Below are positions 1 to 6,437 of a stretch of 6,437 bases of DNA, one piece after another. The notes under the pieces were generated by a model. The model was not told where the DNA came from. It worked only from the letters and a program-made list of their open reading frames with translations, and made no database searches. A program made the translations under genes and the position numbers. Within the stretch, counting starts at the first letter, position 1; each line of letters starts with the position of its first letter. Source of the DNA: JAAYAY01 sp964429355 (GTDB taxonomy: Bacteria; Planctomycetota; Planctomycetia; Pirellulales; Thermoguttaceae); contig CAYSCH010000485.1 of NCBI GenBank assembly GCA_964429355.1, forward strand, positions 1-6,437, given 5' to 3'.

Positions 1-502
1 CCTTTTCCGGTTGGTCCCGCATCCAGCCTTCCGACAGCGTGATCTCCGGGTCGGCGTGGATCGTGTGGTTACCGGCAAAGTTGAGACCGAGAAAGATCGG
101 AACCCCTTTCTTGGCATCGGCAGGAAGATAGAGGAGCAGGTCGAGAGGCAAGGTCTTGCCCCCCTGGCCGATCGTGATCCGGACTTCCTTGCGGACCGCC
201 TTACCTTCGAGCGCGTCGGTGGCCACCGAACGCACCTCGAATGTGAGGCGTTCGGGAGTACCCGGAGCCCGGCCGTAGACGTGTTCCTCGAACAAGCCCA
301 GGATTTCGGGACGGCGACGGTTGAACCAGGTGGCTTCGTCGGTCACCGGTGTGCCGTCGCTGCACACGAGAGGATCGGGGAGAGTATAGCTGGGAACACG
401 GCTTTCGTCGTAGTTTGGCTCCCATTTCTGGGCGTGAGCCGCGCCATGGAAAAACGCGGTGGACGCCAAGGCTAACCACGCACATCGCCAGACTGTCGCC
501 AT
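1..502 (-). CDS. Secreted CE15-like glucuronoyl esterase family protein, N-terminal 167 residues (3' end outside window)
   Basis: The frame opens with ATG at 502 and stays open to the left edge, giving 167 residues without a stop. Residues 1-24 form a signal peptide: a short basic start, a hydrophobic stretch (AWLALASTAFF) and an AHA|Q cleavage site, so the product is exported. The mature start holds NYDESRVPSYTLPDPLV (30-46), then a W-x-x-R-R-P-E-I-L-x-L-F segment with HVYGRAPG (59-81), and LDLLLYLP followed by PIFLGLNFAGNHTIHADP (120-152). I recognise this layout from bacterial carbohydrate esterase family 15 (4-O-methyl-glucuronoyl methylesterase, often annotated as acetylxylan esterase), alpha/beta-hydrolases that cleave esters of glucuronoxylan side chains. 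The catalytic Ser (GCSRxG motif) and His would lie beyond the window, so activity cannot be judged. The start is supported by GGGAG nine bases upstream and by the complete signal peptide beginning there. The family is a recalled match; a related alpha/beta-hydrolase esterase is the main alternative. Confidence 0.75.
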   Translation of the reverse strand, partial: MATVWRCAWLALASTAFFHGAAHAQKWEPNYDESRVPSYTLPDPLVCSDGTPVTDEATWFNRRRPEILGLFEEHVYGRAPGTPERLTFEVRSVATDALEGKAVRKEVRITIGQGGKTLPLDLLLYLPADAKKGVPIFLGLNFAGNHTIHADPEITLSEGWMRDQPEK

Positions 503-511
503 GATCGTGTA

Positions 512-516
512 CTCCC
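512..516 (-). promoter_or_regulatory. Ribosome binding site of the CE15-like esterase gene
   Basis: The minus strand reads GGGAG followed by nine bases and then the ATG at 502. This is a fair Shine-Dalgarno core at a usable distance. It fixes the start at 502 together with the signal peptide that begins there. Confidence 0.5.
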
Positions 517-564
517 GGATCGGTGCAAAGACTCCTTGCGGGCGGATGCCAGCACACAGGAAGA

Positions 565-593
565 AGTCTAACACACGGGAGAATCACTGTCAC
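565..593 (-). promoter_or_regulatory. Candidate sigma-70-type promoter for the CE15-like esterase gene
   Basis: On the minus strand GTGACA (593-588, five of six matches to TTGACA) is followed by a 17-base spacer and TAGACT (570-565, four of six matches to TATAAT). Transcription would start near 558, leaving a leader of about 55 bases that contains the GGGAG ribosome binding site. The spacing is optimal and the site is in the gap directly before the gene, which suggests the esterase is transcribed independently of the isomerase gene upstream. This is motif evidence only. Confidence 0.4.
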
Positions 594-756
594 GCGAGTC
601 GCGGTTTTCCGGGCATGGAGGGATCAGGAACCGTCGCAGGGCAGGCCTGCAGTTCTGTGATTTGCAGCCTGTGGCGGCAGCATTGGATTCGGCTGCACGA
701 CCGGTGGATCTGAGGCGGTTTCTTTCCTTGGGCCCGCCTGGCGCACGGGAGCCGCT

Positions 757-2916
757 TCAAAACTGCCGCTTGGAAGCCGCGGCGGAAACGGCCGAGTCGG
801 CGGGCTGATCGAACACGGTCCAGACCGGGATCTCCTGGCGGAGACGTTCAACAAACTCGGCCATTTGAGTCTGCCTGCGTTCGTTCTTGATCTTCTCGCG
901 AATCGCGTCCTGGACCTCCTTGAAGGGAGTCCGGTAGGCGTCTTCGCGTTGGACGACCCGCACGATGTGGAAGCCCGTCTCGTCTTCGAGAATCGGGCTC
1001 ATGGCACCGGCGGGGAGGGAGAACAGGGCTTGATCCAGAACGTCGGACTTGAGACTGCCTTGCGTCAGCCAATCGTGTTGCCCTCCGCTGGAGGCCATGG
1101 CCCCTTCGGACAGTTCTTTGGCGACCTGGGCGAACGGCCGGCCTTGCTGCACGGCATTGCCCATCGCGGCAATTCGCTGCCAGGCTTCGCGCTTGTCGGG
1201 ATGTCGCTGGAAAGTGACCTCCAAGTGTTCCCATCGCAGGCGAGTGGGGTGATCATATTCCGAGGCGTGTGCCTGGTAGTATTCGACCAATTGCTCGTGG
1301 CTGACCTCCTCTTCTTTGCGGACTTTCTCGTAGATCCACTGCTTGGCAATTTCCCTCTCGATGTAGGCCCGCTTCTCATGCTCCAGGGAGGTACCCCAGG
1401 CGGCCAGTTGCGATTCTAGTTCGCGCCGCGAGTTCAACTTCAGATTCTTGAGGCGATCGGAGACTTCGACCTCCTCGAAACGCGTGGCCAATTGCTTGTT
1501 GATGTTCTCCAGGGCTTCGGCCGGAATAGTCCTTTTCGCGTCGACATAAAGAAGTTTCAATTCGATGTGTTGCGGCAAGAACTTCTTGACGAGCTGCTCT
1601 CGGGCTTTGGCAAGGTCGCTTTCCGAAGCCTTGTCGATGCCTTCCAGACCGCTCAGCGTCTGGTTGGCAAGCCACAGGAGCTCGCTGGCCAGGACGACTT
1701 CCGATCCCACGCGAGCCAGGATCTGAGCTCCCTCGCAGAGCGTCAGGTCGGCCACGGGGTCCGGGCTTTCGATCAGGGCGCCCGGTGGGCTTGCCGGCTG
1801 GGGTGGAAGACTATCGGGCATGGCCGGCGGCGGTGAAAGCGATGCTACTCTTGGCTCCATGGGCGGCTGCGGCTGCGCCACATCGTATCGCTGGTAAGGA
1901 ACCGCGCCGGTCCCTTGAGGTGACGGCATCATGGGCGGGGGCAGCCAGTAGCCGGGGGCAGCGGCCATCGTGCTCCCATACGGGTCCTGTGGACTGGGAA
2001 CCGCAGTGACGGCAGGCGGGTCGATCGACGGTCCCGGCACGACTTGAGGCTGGAGCGCGGCATCCGCAGAAGGTGCCGCGGAGTTCTCCGCCGGGTTTGG
2101 CAAGTAGCGATCGACGGTGGCGGAGGTCGAATCAACGTCCGGAGGGGGCAAGTAGCCGTAGGCGGATTGATCGGTAGGCTTGACCGTTTCCGGCACACCC
2201 CGGTAATCGCGCCAGTCACCGGCCCACTGAACCTTGGGATACGTGCCGCCCAGACTCGGCTGGGGGCGCGACTCGTGGTAGGCCGAGGCGGACTCCGGCT
2301 CCGACGCGGTGCCGATACGGTCGGTTGTAGCCGACCAGGGGGCTTGCCGCGGCATGCTGGGACGGAGCGGGTTTTCCGGAAGCGGGGCGGAATGGGAACC
2401 GCCGTTTCCCGGATATTCGCTGGCAGCCGGATAGGGGGACAGCGGTTGGTTCGAGTAGCGCGGGTCCTGATTGTTCGGCCCGGTGGCCAGCACGCGCGGA
2501 TAGGTGTCCGGATGGGAGTTGGGCGGCTGGGCAGTGGCAGAGCCGACCGCCGACGGGCTGTTGGGTTGGTAGTAATAATAGCCACTCGGCGACGCCGGAG
2601 GCGCTACGGGGGCACCGAGGGTCGTTGCCGGCCTTCCTTCGTCGGCAACATAGGTCCAGGCCGGATCGTTGGGTGTTGGGGAGTACGGGTCGGTGTTCGA
2701 AGTGGAAGGATTGGTTGACGCGTAGCCGGCCTGGGACAAGTTGGCGCGGGTCTCATCGGCCAGGACGACTGTGGCCCGCAGCGCGTCGCTTGCCACTTGC
2801 GAACCCCATTGGCCTGCCTGCCGGATCCACTTGCGAGCCTCGCCCGGGTGCAAGTAGATGCCGATCGTCATGGCGGCAGAGATCGTGAGCAAGATGGGAT
2901 AGAGTTTTCGTAACAC
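757..2916 (-). CDS. Membrane-anchored SurA/PpiC-like parvulin peptidyl-prolyl cis-trans isomerase with a long Pro-rich linker
   Basis: This 719-residue protein should catalyse cis-trans isomerisation of peptidyl-proline bonds in exported proteins and act as a periplasmic chaperone. Residues 5-22 are a hydrophobic segment after a basic start, with no clear cleavage site, so a membrane anchor is likely. Residues about 56-390 are low complexity, rich in Pro, Ser, Ala, Tyr and Asn, including YYYY (113-116) and two Y-x-LPPP motifs. Residues about 393-540 resemble the SurA N-terminal helical chaperone domain (ARVGSEVVLASELL, charged helices). Residues about 555-660 are the parvulin domain: RWEHLEV, SSGGQHDWL, LFSLPAGAMSPI and ETGFHIVRV match the conserved blocks, with His564 and His650 at the usual positions. 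A charged C-terminal helix follows (about 664-697). The start codon is GTG, with a weak GGGTGG nine bases upstream. The next in-frame ATG (Met16) would cut the hydrophobic segment. It lies 98 bp downstream of mfd on the same strand. The family call is secure; the exact subtype (SurA, PrsA or PpiD-like) is not. Confidence 0.9.
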   Translation of the reverse strand: MLRKLYPILLTISAAMTIGIYLHPGEARKWIRQAGQWGSQVASDALRATVVLADETRANLSQAGYASTNPSTSNTDPYSPTPNDPAWTYVADEGRPATTLGAPVAPPASPSGYYYYQPNSPSAVGSATAQPPNSHPDTYPRVLATGPNNQDPRYSNQPLSPYPAASEYPGNGGSHSAPLPENPLRPSMPRQAPWSATTDRIGTASEPESASAYHESRPQPSLGGTYPKVQWAGDWRDYRGVPETVKPTDQSAYGYLPPPDVDSTSATVDRYLPNPAENSAAPSADAALQPQVVPGPSIDPPAVTAVPSPQDPYGSTMAAAPGYWLPPPMMPSPQGTGAVPYQRYDVAQPQPPMEPRVASLSPPPAMPDSLPPQPASPPGALIESPDPVADLTLCEGAQILARVGSEVVLASELLWLANQTLSGLEGIDKASESDLAKAREQLVKKFLPQHIELKLLYVDAKRTIPAEALENINKQLATRFEEVEVSDRLKNLKLNSRRELESQLAAWGTSLEHEKRAYIEREIAKQWIYEKVRKEEEVSHEQLVEYYQAHASEYDHPTRLRWEHLEVTFQRHPDKREAWQRIAAMGNAVQQGRPFAQVAKELSEGAMASSGGQHDWLTQGSLKSDVLDQALFSLPAGAMSPILEDETGFHIVRVVQREDAYRTPFKEVQDAIREKIKNERRQTQMAEFVERLRQEIPVWTVFDQPADSAVSAAASKRQF

Positions 2917-2925
2917 GAGAGAATT

Positions 2926-2931
2926 CCACCC
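2926..2931 (-). promoter_or_regulatory. Weak ribosome binding site deciding a GTG start for the isomerase
   Basis: GGGTGG lies nine bases before the GTG at 2916-2914. It is a weak Shine-Dalgarno match, but it favours the GTG start, which keeps the whole N-terminal membrane segment, over the internal ATG fifteen codons later. Confidence 0.35.
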
Positions 2932-2939
2932 AACAGACC

Positions 2940-3014
2940 GGTTGTTTCGAGTCGTCGTCTGCGTGGTCGCGCAGGGGACCCCGGAAAAGATCGGGCGGGA
3001 TTATAGGAACAACC
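2940..3014. repeat. Imperfect inverted repeat spanning the mfd/isomerase spacer
   Basis: GGTTGTTTC at 2940-2948 and GGAACAACC at 3006-3014 are inverted copies with one mismatch in nine. The right arm begins directly after the mfd stop codon on the minus strand. The arms enclose 57 bases that contain the small hairpin. In RNA the arms could pair to make a long-range stem closing most of the spacer. The function is unknown. Confidence 0.3.
2959..2974 (-). other. Hairpin in the isomerase leader
   Basis: On the minus strand CTGCG, a six-base loop CGACCA, and CGCAG form a perfect 5-bp stem. It is followed on the plus-strand side by the odd palindrome GGGGACCCC (2974-2982). No T-run follows in the direction of transcription, so it is not a standard terminator. 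It may stabilise the transcript or be chance in GC-rich DNA. Confidence 0.3.
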
Positions 3015-3029
3015 TCAATGTAACTGCAA
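3000..3029 (-). promoter_or_regulatory. Candidate internal promoter for the isomerase gene, overlapping the end of mfd
   Basis: The minus strand carries a perfect TATAAT (3005-3000) with TTGCAG (3029-3024, three of six matches to TTGACA) 18 bases upstream. The -35 element lies within the last codons of mfd. Transcription would start near 2993, giving a leader of about 77 bases containing the small hairpin. The -10 is an exact match in GC-rich surroundings; the -35 is weak. The gene could also be read through from mfd. Confidence 0.4.
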
Positions 3030-6000
3030 CAGCGATTTGACATACGCGACGATTTCTTCAGATGACGTAACTTCTGCAGGCAACAATAGATACGCTTCAT
3101 GGCCATCGGCCACTCGCAACCGGCGACCAGCCAATTCGACGAGCTGTCGGATCTTGCGAGGATCCGCATAGCCGAGAACGACATAGCGGTCTTCCAATCG
3201 CAACGCCCGAACCCCCCAATGGTGGGCTGAGATCCTGAGGTCGGCCAGGTTCAACAGCCGTTCGGTTTGGCCGGGTATCGGACCGAACCGGTCGACGAGT
3301 TCGAGGCGGAAATCCTCGAGCTGCTTTCGTTCGGTGACCCTGGCCAGCCGACGATACAGGTCGATCTTCAGCCGCATGTCCGGCACATACGGACCTGGGA
3401 GGAAGGCTTCGCAGGGTAGATCCACATCGACGTCAACAACCGTGCGGGGCGCCATGCTTTTGATCTGGCGGACGGCCTTCTCCAGGAGATCGCAGTAGAG
3501 TTCGTAGCCCACCATGGCGATGTGACCGCTCTGTTGGGTTCCCAGGATATTGCCGGCGCCGCGGATTTCCAGGTCGCGCATGGCCACGGCGAAGCCGGCG
3601 CCCAGGTCGCTGAACTCCTCGATGGCCCGCAGACGCCGAGCGGCATTGGGGGTGACGTGCCGGTTGGGATCGATGAGCAGGTAGCAGTAGGCTCGATGCT
3701 TGTAGCGTCCCACACGCCCGCGAAGCTGATGGAGATCCGAAAGTCCATAGCGGTCGGCCTCGTCGATGAAGATCGTGTTGGCATTGGGAATATCCAGACC
3801 GCTTTCGACGATCGTGGTGCTCAGGAGCACGTCGAACTCATGCCGGACGAAATCGGCCATGACCTGTTCCAGTTGATGTTCCGGCATCTGTGCGTGGCCG
3901 ATTCCGATCGTCGCCTCGGGCACGATCTGCTCCAGAGCGCGAGCGACCTTGTCGATGTCGAGAACCCGGTTGTGGACGAAGAACACCTGACCGTTGCGGC
4001 TGATTTCGCGGAGAATGGCGTGACGGATCATCTCGGGATTGAAACGGGTCACGCGGGTTTCGACCGCCAGGCGATCTTCGGGTGGGGTCTCCAGGTTGGA
4101 GATGTCTCGAATTCCCAAGAGCGACAAATGGAGGGTCCGTGGAATGGGTGTGGCCGTCATGGTCAACACGTCGACGATGTGGCGGAGGGCCTTGAGCCGC
4201 TCTTTCACCTCGACGCCGAAACGCTGCTCCTCGTCGATAATCACCAGGCCGAGGTTCTGAAACTGAACGTCGGTCTGGGCCAGGCGATGGGTGCCGATGA
4301 CGATATCGACGGAGCCGGAGACGAGGCCTTGGATCGTCTGGGACTGCTGCTTCCGCGAGGCGAACCGGCTGAGCACGGCGATTTCGACGGGGAATTCGGC
4401 CATTCGCTCGGAGAACGATCGGTAGTGCTGCTCGGCCAGCACCGTGGTGGGCACGAGGATCGCCACCTGGTAGCCGGCCTCCACTGCCTTGAAGGCGGCA
4501 CGCATGGCGATTTCGGTCTTGCCGAACCCGACATCGCCGCAAAGGAGGCGATCCATGGGCCTGGGCAGGGTCATGTCGTCCTTGACGGCCTCGATGGCCG
4601 TCAATTGATCGTCGGTTTCCTGGTAAGGAAAGGAGGCGTCGAACTCGCGCTGCCATTGGCTGTCGGAGGGGAAGGCAATTCCGGGACGAGCGGAGCGGGC
4701 TGCCTGAAGTTCGATCATGTCGGCCGCCAGGTCGAGCACCGCCTTCTCGACAACCTGCTTCTGGCGTCCCCACAGCCGGCCGCCGAGTTTTGCCAGCCTG
4801 GGCCGGCTCTTGGCCCCGCCCACGTATTTCTGTACCAGGCCGATCTTGGAGGCGGGCACATAGAGTTTCGTTGCCTCCTGGAACTCGAGCACCAGGTGCT
4901 CTTCGATCTGGTCTCCTTTTTCCAGGAGCTTCATGCCGCGGTAACGGCCAATGCCGTGGGTGACATGCACGACGAGATCTCCCTCGCGCAGGTCGACGAA
5001 GCTGTCGATCGCCTTTCCCAGCCGGCGCCGGACGGGGCGGCGCAGTTCGGTGCGCTGGAAGAGTTCGTTGCTGGAAAGGAGGAGCGCCGACTCGCTCACG
5101 AGGCGAAAGCCGCGGCGGAGTTTGCCCACGGTGAAGTGGAGCCGGCCGTCGAGGGCGAGTTGGGTTGTGCGGAAAATCTCGGCCAGCCGCTCGACTTCGG
5201 CTTCCGTCGGGCAGACCACAAAGACCTCATGGCGGAAGGCCGCGGCGCTGAGTTCCTCGCGGACCTTGCCGATGTCGCCGCTGAAACGCTCGACCGACTC
5301 GATACGAAGCTGGCAGGTCGCTTCCAGGCTGCTGACGGCAATTGCGGAGGCCGTGGCCGAAGGGAATCGCAGCACCTGTTCCAGGACGGCATTGGTGCTG
5401 TGAAGTTCCTGGGGACGTTCGAGACGTGCCAGGTAGTGGCGGCCGGCTTCCTGGATCTCCTCGGGTTCAATCAGCAGGAACCAACTTCCCGCCGGAAGGT
5501 GATCGGCCAGGTGAGCCTCGTGGCGAACCGTCGGATTGAGCATCGTCAGGTCGACACTCTCGAGCCTGGCGAGGCTGCGCTGGCCGGAGACGTCGAAGCG
5601 GCGGAGGGAGTCGATCTCGTCGCCGAAAAACTCGACTCGAACCGGATCGAACCAGTCGGGAGCGAAGATATCGAGCAGCCCGCCGCGGACGGCAAATTCG
5701 CCCGGCAGTTCCACGGCCGTGGTTCGGTGGAACTCGTTTTCCGTCAGCCACCTCGCCAGCTCTTCCACGCCGGTCCGTTCACCGACGCGGATCGACCGGG
5801 TTTGCCGGGCCATGGTCGCCCGGCTGGGCACCGGCTGCAGCAGGGCGGCCGTGCTGGTGACCACGATCTGCGGCGGGTCGTCGCTGGGAAGTCGTTTGAG
5901 GACTCGNNNNNNNNNNGTCGCCGAAGACTTCGTCGAGGAGGATCCGGTCGCCGGAGAGCACTTCGAGGGCCGGGAAGCGTTCGGGCGTACACCTCGAAAA

Positions 6001-6252
6001 GAGGCCGAAATCTTCCAGAAAATCGTCGGCTTCTTCGGGAGTGGGGCAGACAACGACCAGGGGTCCGGCACCCTTGCCGAGGAGCGCGGCCGCTAGCAGC
6101 GCGCAGGCCGACCCCCAGACTCCGTCGAACGTGCCCGCGTGACCTGCTTGAAGCTGGCGGACCACCTCGACGAAGTCGTCTTGGGCTGCTATCCGCCCGA
6201 CGAGTTCGACAAGTCGGTCGGATACTGTGGAGGAAATCTCGGCTTCAGCCAT
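3015..6252 (-). CDS. mfd: Transcription-repair coupling factor Mfd (interrupted by an assembly gap)
   Basis: Mfd is a cytoplasmic ATP-dependent DNA translocase that pushes RNA polymerase off blocking lesions and recruits UvrA for excision repair. The first 112 residues (6252-5917) and the last 963 (5906-3015) lie in different frames as written, on either side of a 10-N gap. Assuming two missing codons, the protein is about 1077 residues, close to E. coli Mfd (1148). In order: UvrB-like N-terminal module (GPLVVVCPTPEEADDFLEDF, about 62-81; ELPGEFAVRGGLLDIFAP, about 180-197); RNA polymerase-interacting domain (LREGDLVVHVTHGIGRY, about 420-436); translocase with Walker A GDVGFGKT (about 571-578), motif II DEEQ (about 672-675), TATPIPRTL (about 698-706) and motif VI QLRGRVGR (about 841-848); TRCF C-terminal domain (CEAFLPGPYVPDMRLKIDLYRRL, from about 946). 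The helicase motifs look intact. The ATG at 6252 is the only plausible start: an in-frame TAG lies 18 bases upstream (6270-6268) with no earlier ATG between. No strong ribosome binding site is visible. Confidence 0.96.
5907..5916. other. Run of 10 N: assembly gap inside mfd
   Basis: Both flanks end exactly on codon boundaries of mfd (Gly-Asp on the 5' side, Arg-Val-Leu on the 3' side), so the true missing length must be a multiple of three if the flanks are correct. Ten is not, so this is a placeholder and not a frameshift in the organism. Aligning from memory with E. coli Mfd (ISSRLSTL) gives GD-x-x-RVL, i.e. two missing residues, probably Arg-Leu, or 6 bases. Confidence 0.85.
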
Positions 6253-6337
6253 AGTACGACACTCATTCTACGCCTGCCCCCCATGGCCTGGAAGGCGAGA
6301 TTCGCGGAGACGTTATTGTGAATTGCCAAAGATCGAA
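6253..6337. other. Upstream region of mfd between the gene start and the repeat array
   Basis: This 85-bp stretch should hold the mfd 5' leader. Apart from the weak TAGAAT box and the in-frame TAG that limits the mfd start, I see no convincing promoter, operator or hairpin. Confidence 0.5.
6265..6270 (-). promoter_or_regulatory. Weak -10-like box before mfd
   Basis: TAGAAT (6270-6265, five of six matches to TATAAT) lies 15 bases before the mfd ATG. No good -35 element is found 16-18 bases upstream, and transcription from here would leave a leader of only about 8 bases. I list it as the best available box, with low confidence; the real mfd promoter may lie beyond the right edge. Confidence 0.15.
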
Positions 6338-6437
6338 GGGCAGAGGGTCAGAGGGCAGAGGTCAGAAGTCAGAGTGGGGGGAATGACGAATGACGAAATT
6401 CAAATGACGAAAGAAGGACGAAGGACGAAATCGGAAA
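6338..6437. repeat. Heptad-periodic intergenic repeat array, running to the window edge
   Basis: Two adjoining blocks share a 7-base period. Block one has GGGCAGA (6338), an 8-base GGGTCAGA (6345), GGGCAGA (6353), GGTCAGA (6360) and AGTCAGA (6367). After a G-rich unit at 6374-6380, block two has TGACGAA at 6384, 6391 and 6405, with the seven-base filler ATTCAAA between at 6398, then GGACGAA at 6416 and 6423 after an irregular four-base step. The period of seven does not fit codon phase, and no coding product is apparent. I recall TGACGAA/TTCGTCA-type heptads as common intergenic repeats in planctomycete genomes, but could not check this. It lies about 85 bp upstream of mfd. Confidence 0.75.

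Larger units (their letters stand above)
503..756. other. Intergenic region between the isomerase and esterase genes
   Basis: This 254-bp stretch separates the isomerase stop from the esterase start. Its left part holds the esterase promoter candidate and ribosome binding site. The rest contains a perfect 10-bp palindrome, GCAGGCCTGC (641-650), and a weak 6-bp stem (713-718 with 734-739, 15-base loop) just after the isomerase stop. The stem has no T-run on the minus strand, so I do not call a rho-independent terminator. Short open frames here have no recognisable product, ribosome binding site or family features. Confidence 0.6.

Noticed and set aside
11..475. A 154-codon plus-strand open frame at the left end
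   Set aside because: It is a shadow of the minus-strand esterase, which has a signal peptide, a ribosome binding site and family motifs.
201..593. A 130-codon minus-strand open frame overlapping the esterase start
   Set aside because: It is the wrong frame: Arg/Pro/His-rich translation without domain features, overlapping the better-supported esterase frame.
641..650. GCAGGCCTGC palindrome as an operator or attachment site
   Set aside because: It is a single 10-bp perfect palindrome without a partner site or an adjacent regulator or integrase gene; chance is a sufficient explanation in GC-rich DNA.
713..739. Possible rho-independent terminator after the isomerase gene
   Set aside because: The stem is only 6 bp with a 15-base loop, and no T-run follows on the minus strand.
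2044..2718. A 224-codon plus-strand open frame opposite the Pro-rich linker
   Set aside because: Its Gly/Arg/Val-rich translation is the mirror of the proline- and serine-rich coding strand; it has no motifs or ribosome binding site.
3015..6071. mfd starting at the ATG at 6071 in the frame of the C-terminal part
   Set aside because: The residues before the gap in that frame (Pro/Ser-rich) do not resemble Mfd. The frame starting at 6252 gives the correct UvrB-like N-terminus, so the frame change is caused by the arbitrary gap length.
3522..6254. A 910-codon open frame on the plus strand opposite mfd
   Set aside because: It is antisense to an intact mfd and its translation has no recognisable domain. 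Long antisense frames are expected in GC-rich genes with strong codon bias, and this one also crosses the N gap.
6338..6437. The heptad array as a CRISPR array
   Set aside because: Units are only 7-8 bases and directly adjacent, without the roughly 30-base repeats and unique spacers that a CRISPR array needs.

Overview
The window reads as a moderately GC-rich bacterial chromosome fragment, most likely from a planctomycete (Planctomycetota), perhaps from a metagenome assembly. The pointers are a secreted CE15-type esterase with an N-terminal block (NYDESRVPSYTLPDPLV) of a kind I associate with planctomycetes and related bacteria; a membrane-anchored SurA-like isomerase with a very long Pro/Ser/Tyr-rich linker; and heptameric TGACGAA-type intergenic repeats. 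The phylum call is inference from recalled family patterns, not a database match.

All three genes are on the minus strand, so transcription runs from the right end to the left. (1) 6253-6437: non-coding DNA upstream of mfd, with a heptad-periodic repeat array at 6338-6437 running to the window edge. (2) 6252-3015: mfd, the transcription-repair coupling factor, complete except for a 10-N assembly gap at 5907-5916. The reading frame does not carry across the gap at its written length, so the gap size is a placeholder. Homology suggests that only about two codons are missing. (3) 3014-2917: a 98-bp spacer with a perfect TATAAT box, a small hairpin and a longer imperfect inverted repeat. (4) 2916-757: a 719-aa parvulin-type peptidyl-prolyl isomerase of the SurA/PpiC class with a GTG start. 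(5) 756-503: a 254-bp spacer with a good sigma-70-like promoter candidate. (6) 502-1: the 5' part of a secreted CE15-like esterase gene that runs off the left edge. It has no stop codon inside the window.

mfd and the isomerase gene could be co-transcribed, but the isomerase also appears to have its own promoter overlapping the end of mfd. Mfd acts in the cytoplasm on stalled RNA polymerase and recruits nucleotide excision repair. The isomerase acts on the far side of the cytoplasmic membrane in folding of exported proteins. The esterase is an exported carbohydrate-active enzyme with its own promoter candidate, so it is probably a separate unit. I see no RNA genes, CRISPR array, insertion sequence, phage gene or defence system. 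The most unusual items are the heptad repeat array, the roughly 335-residue low-complexity linker in the isomerase, and the structured, promoter-bearing mfd/isomerase spacer.
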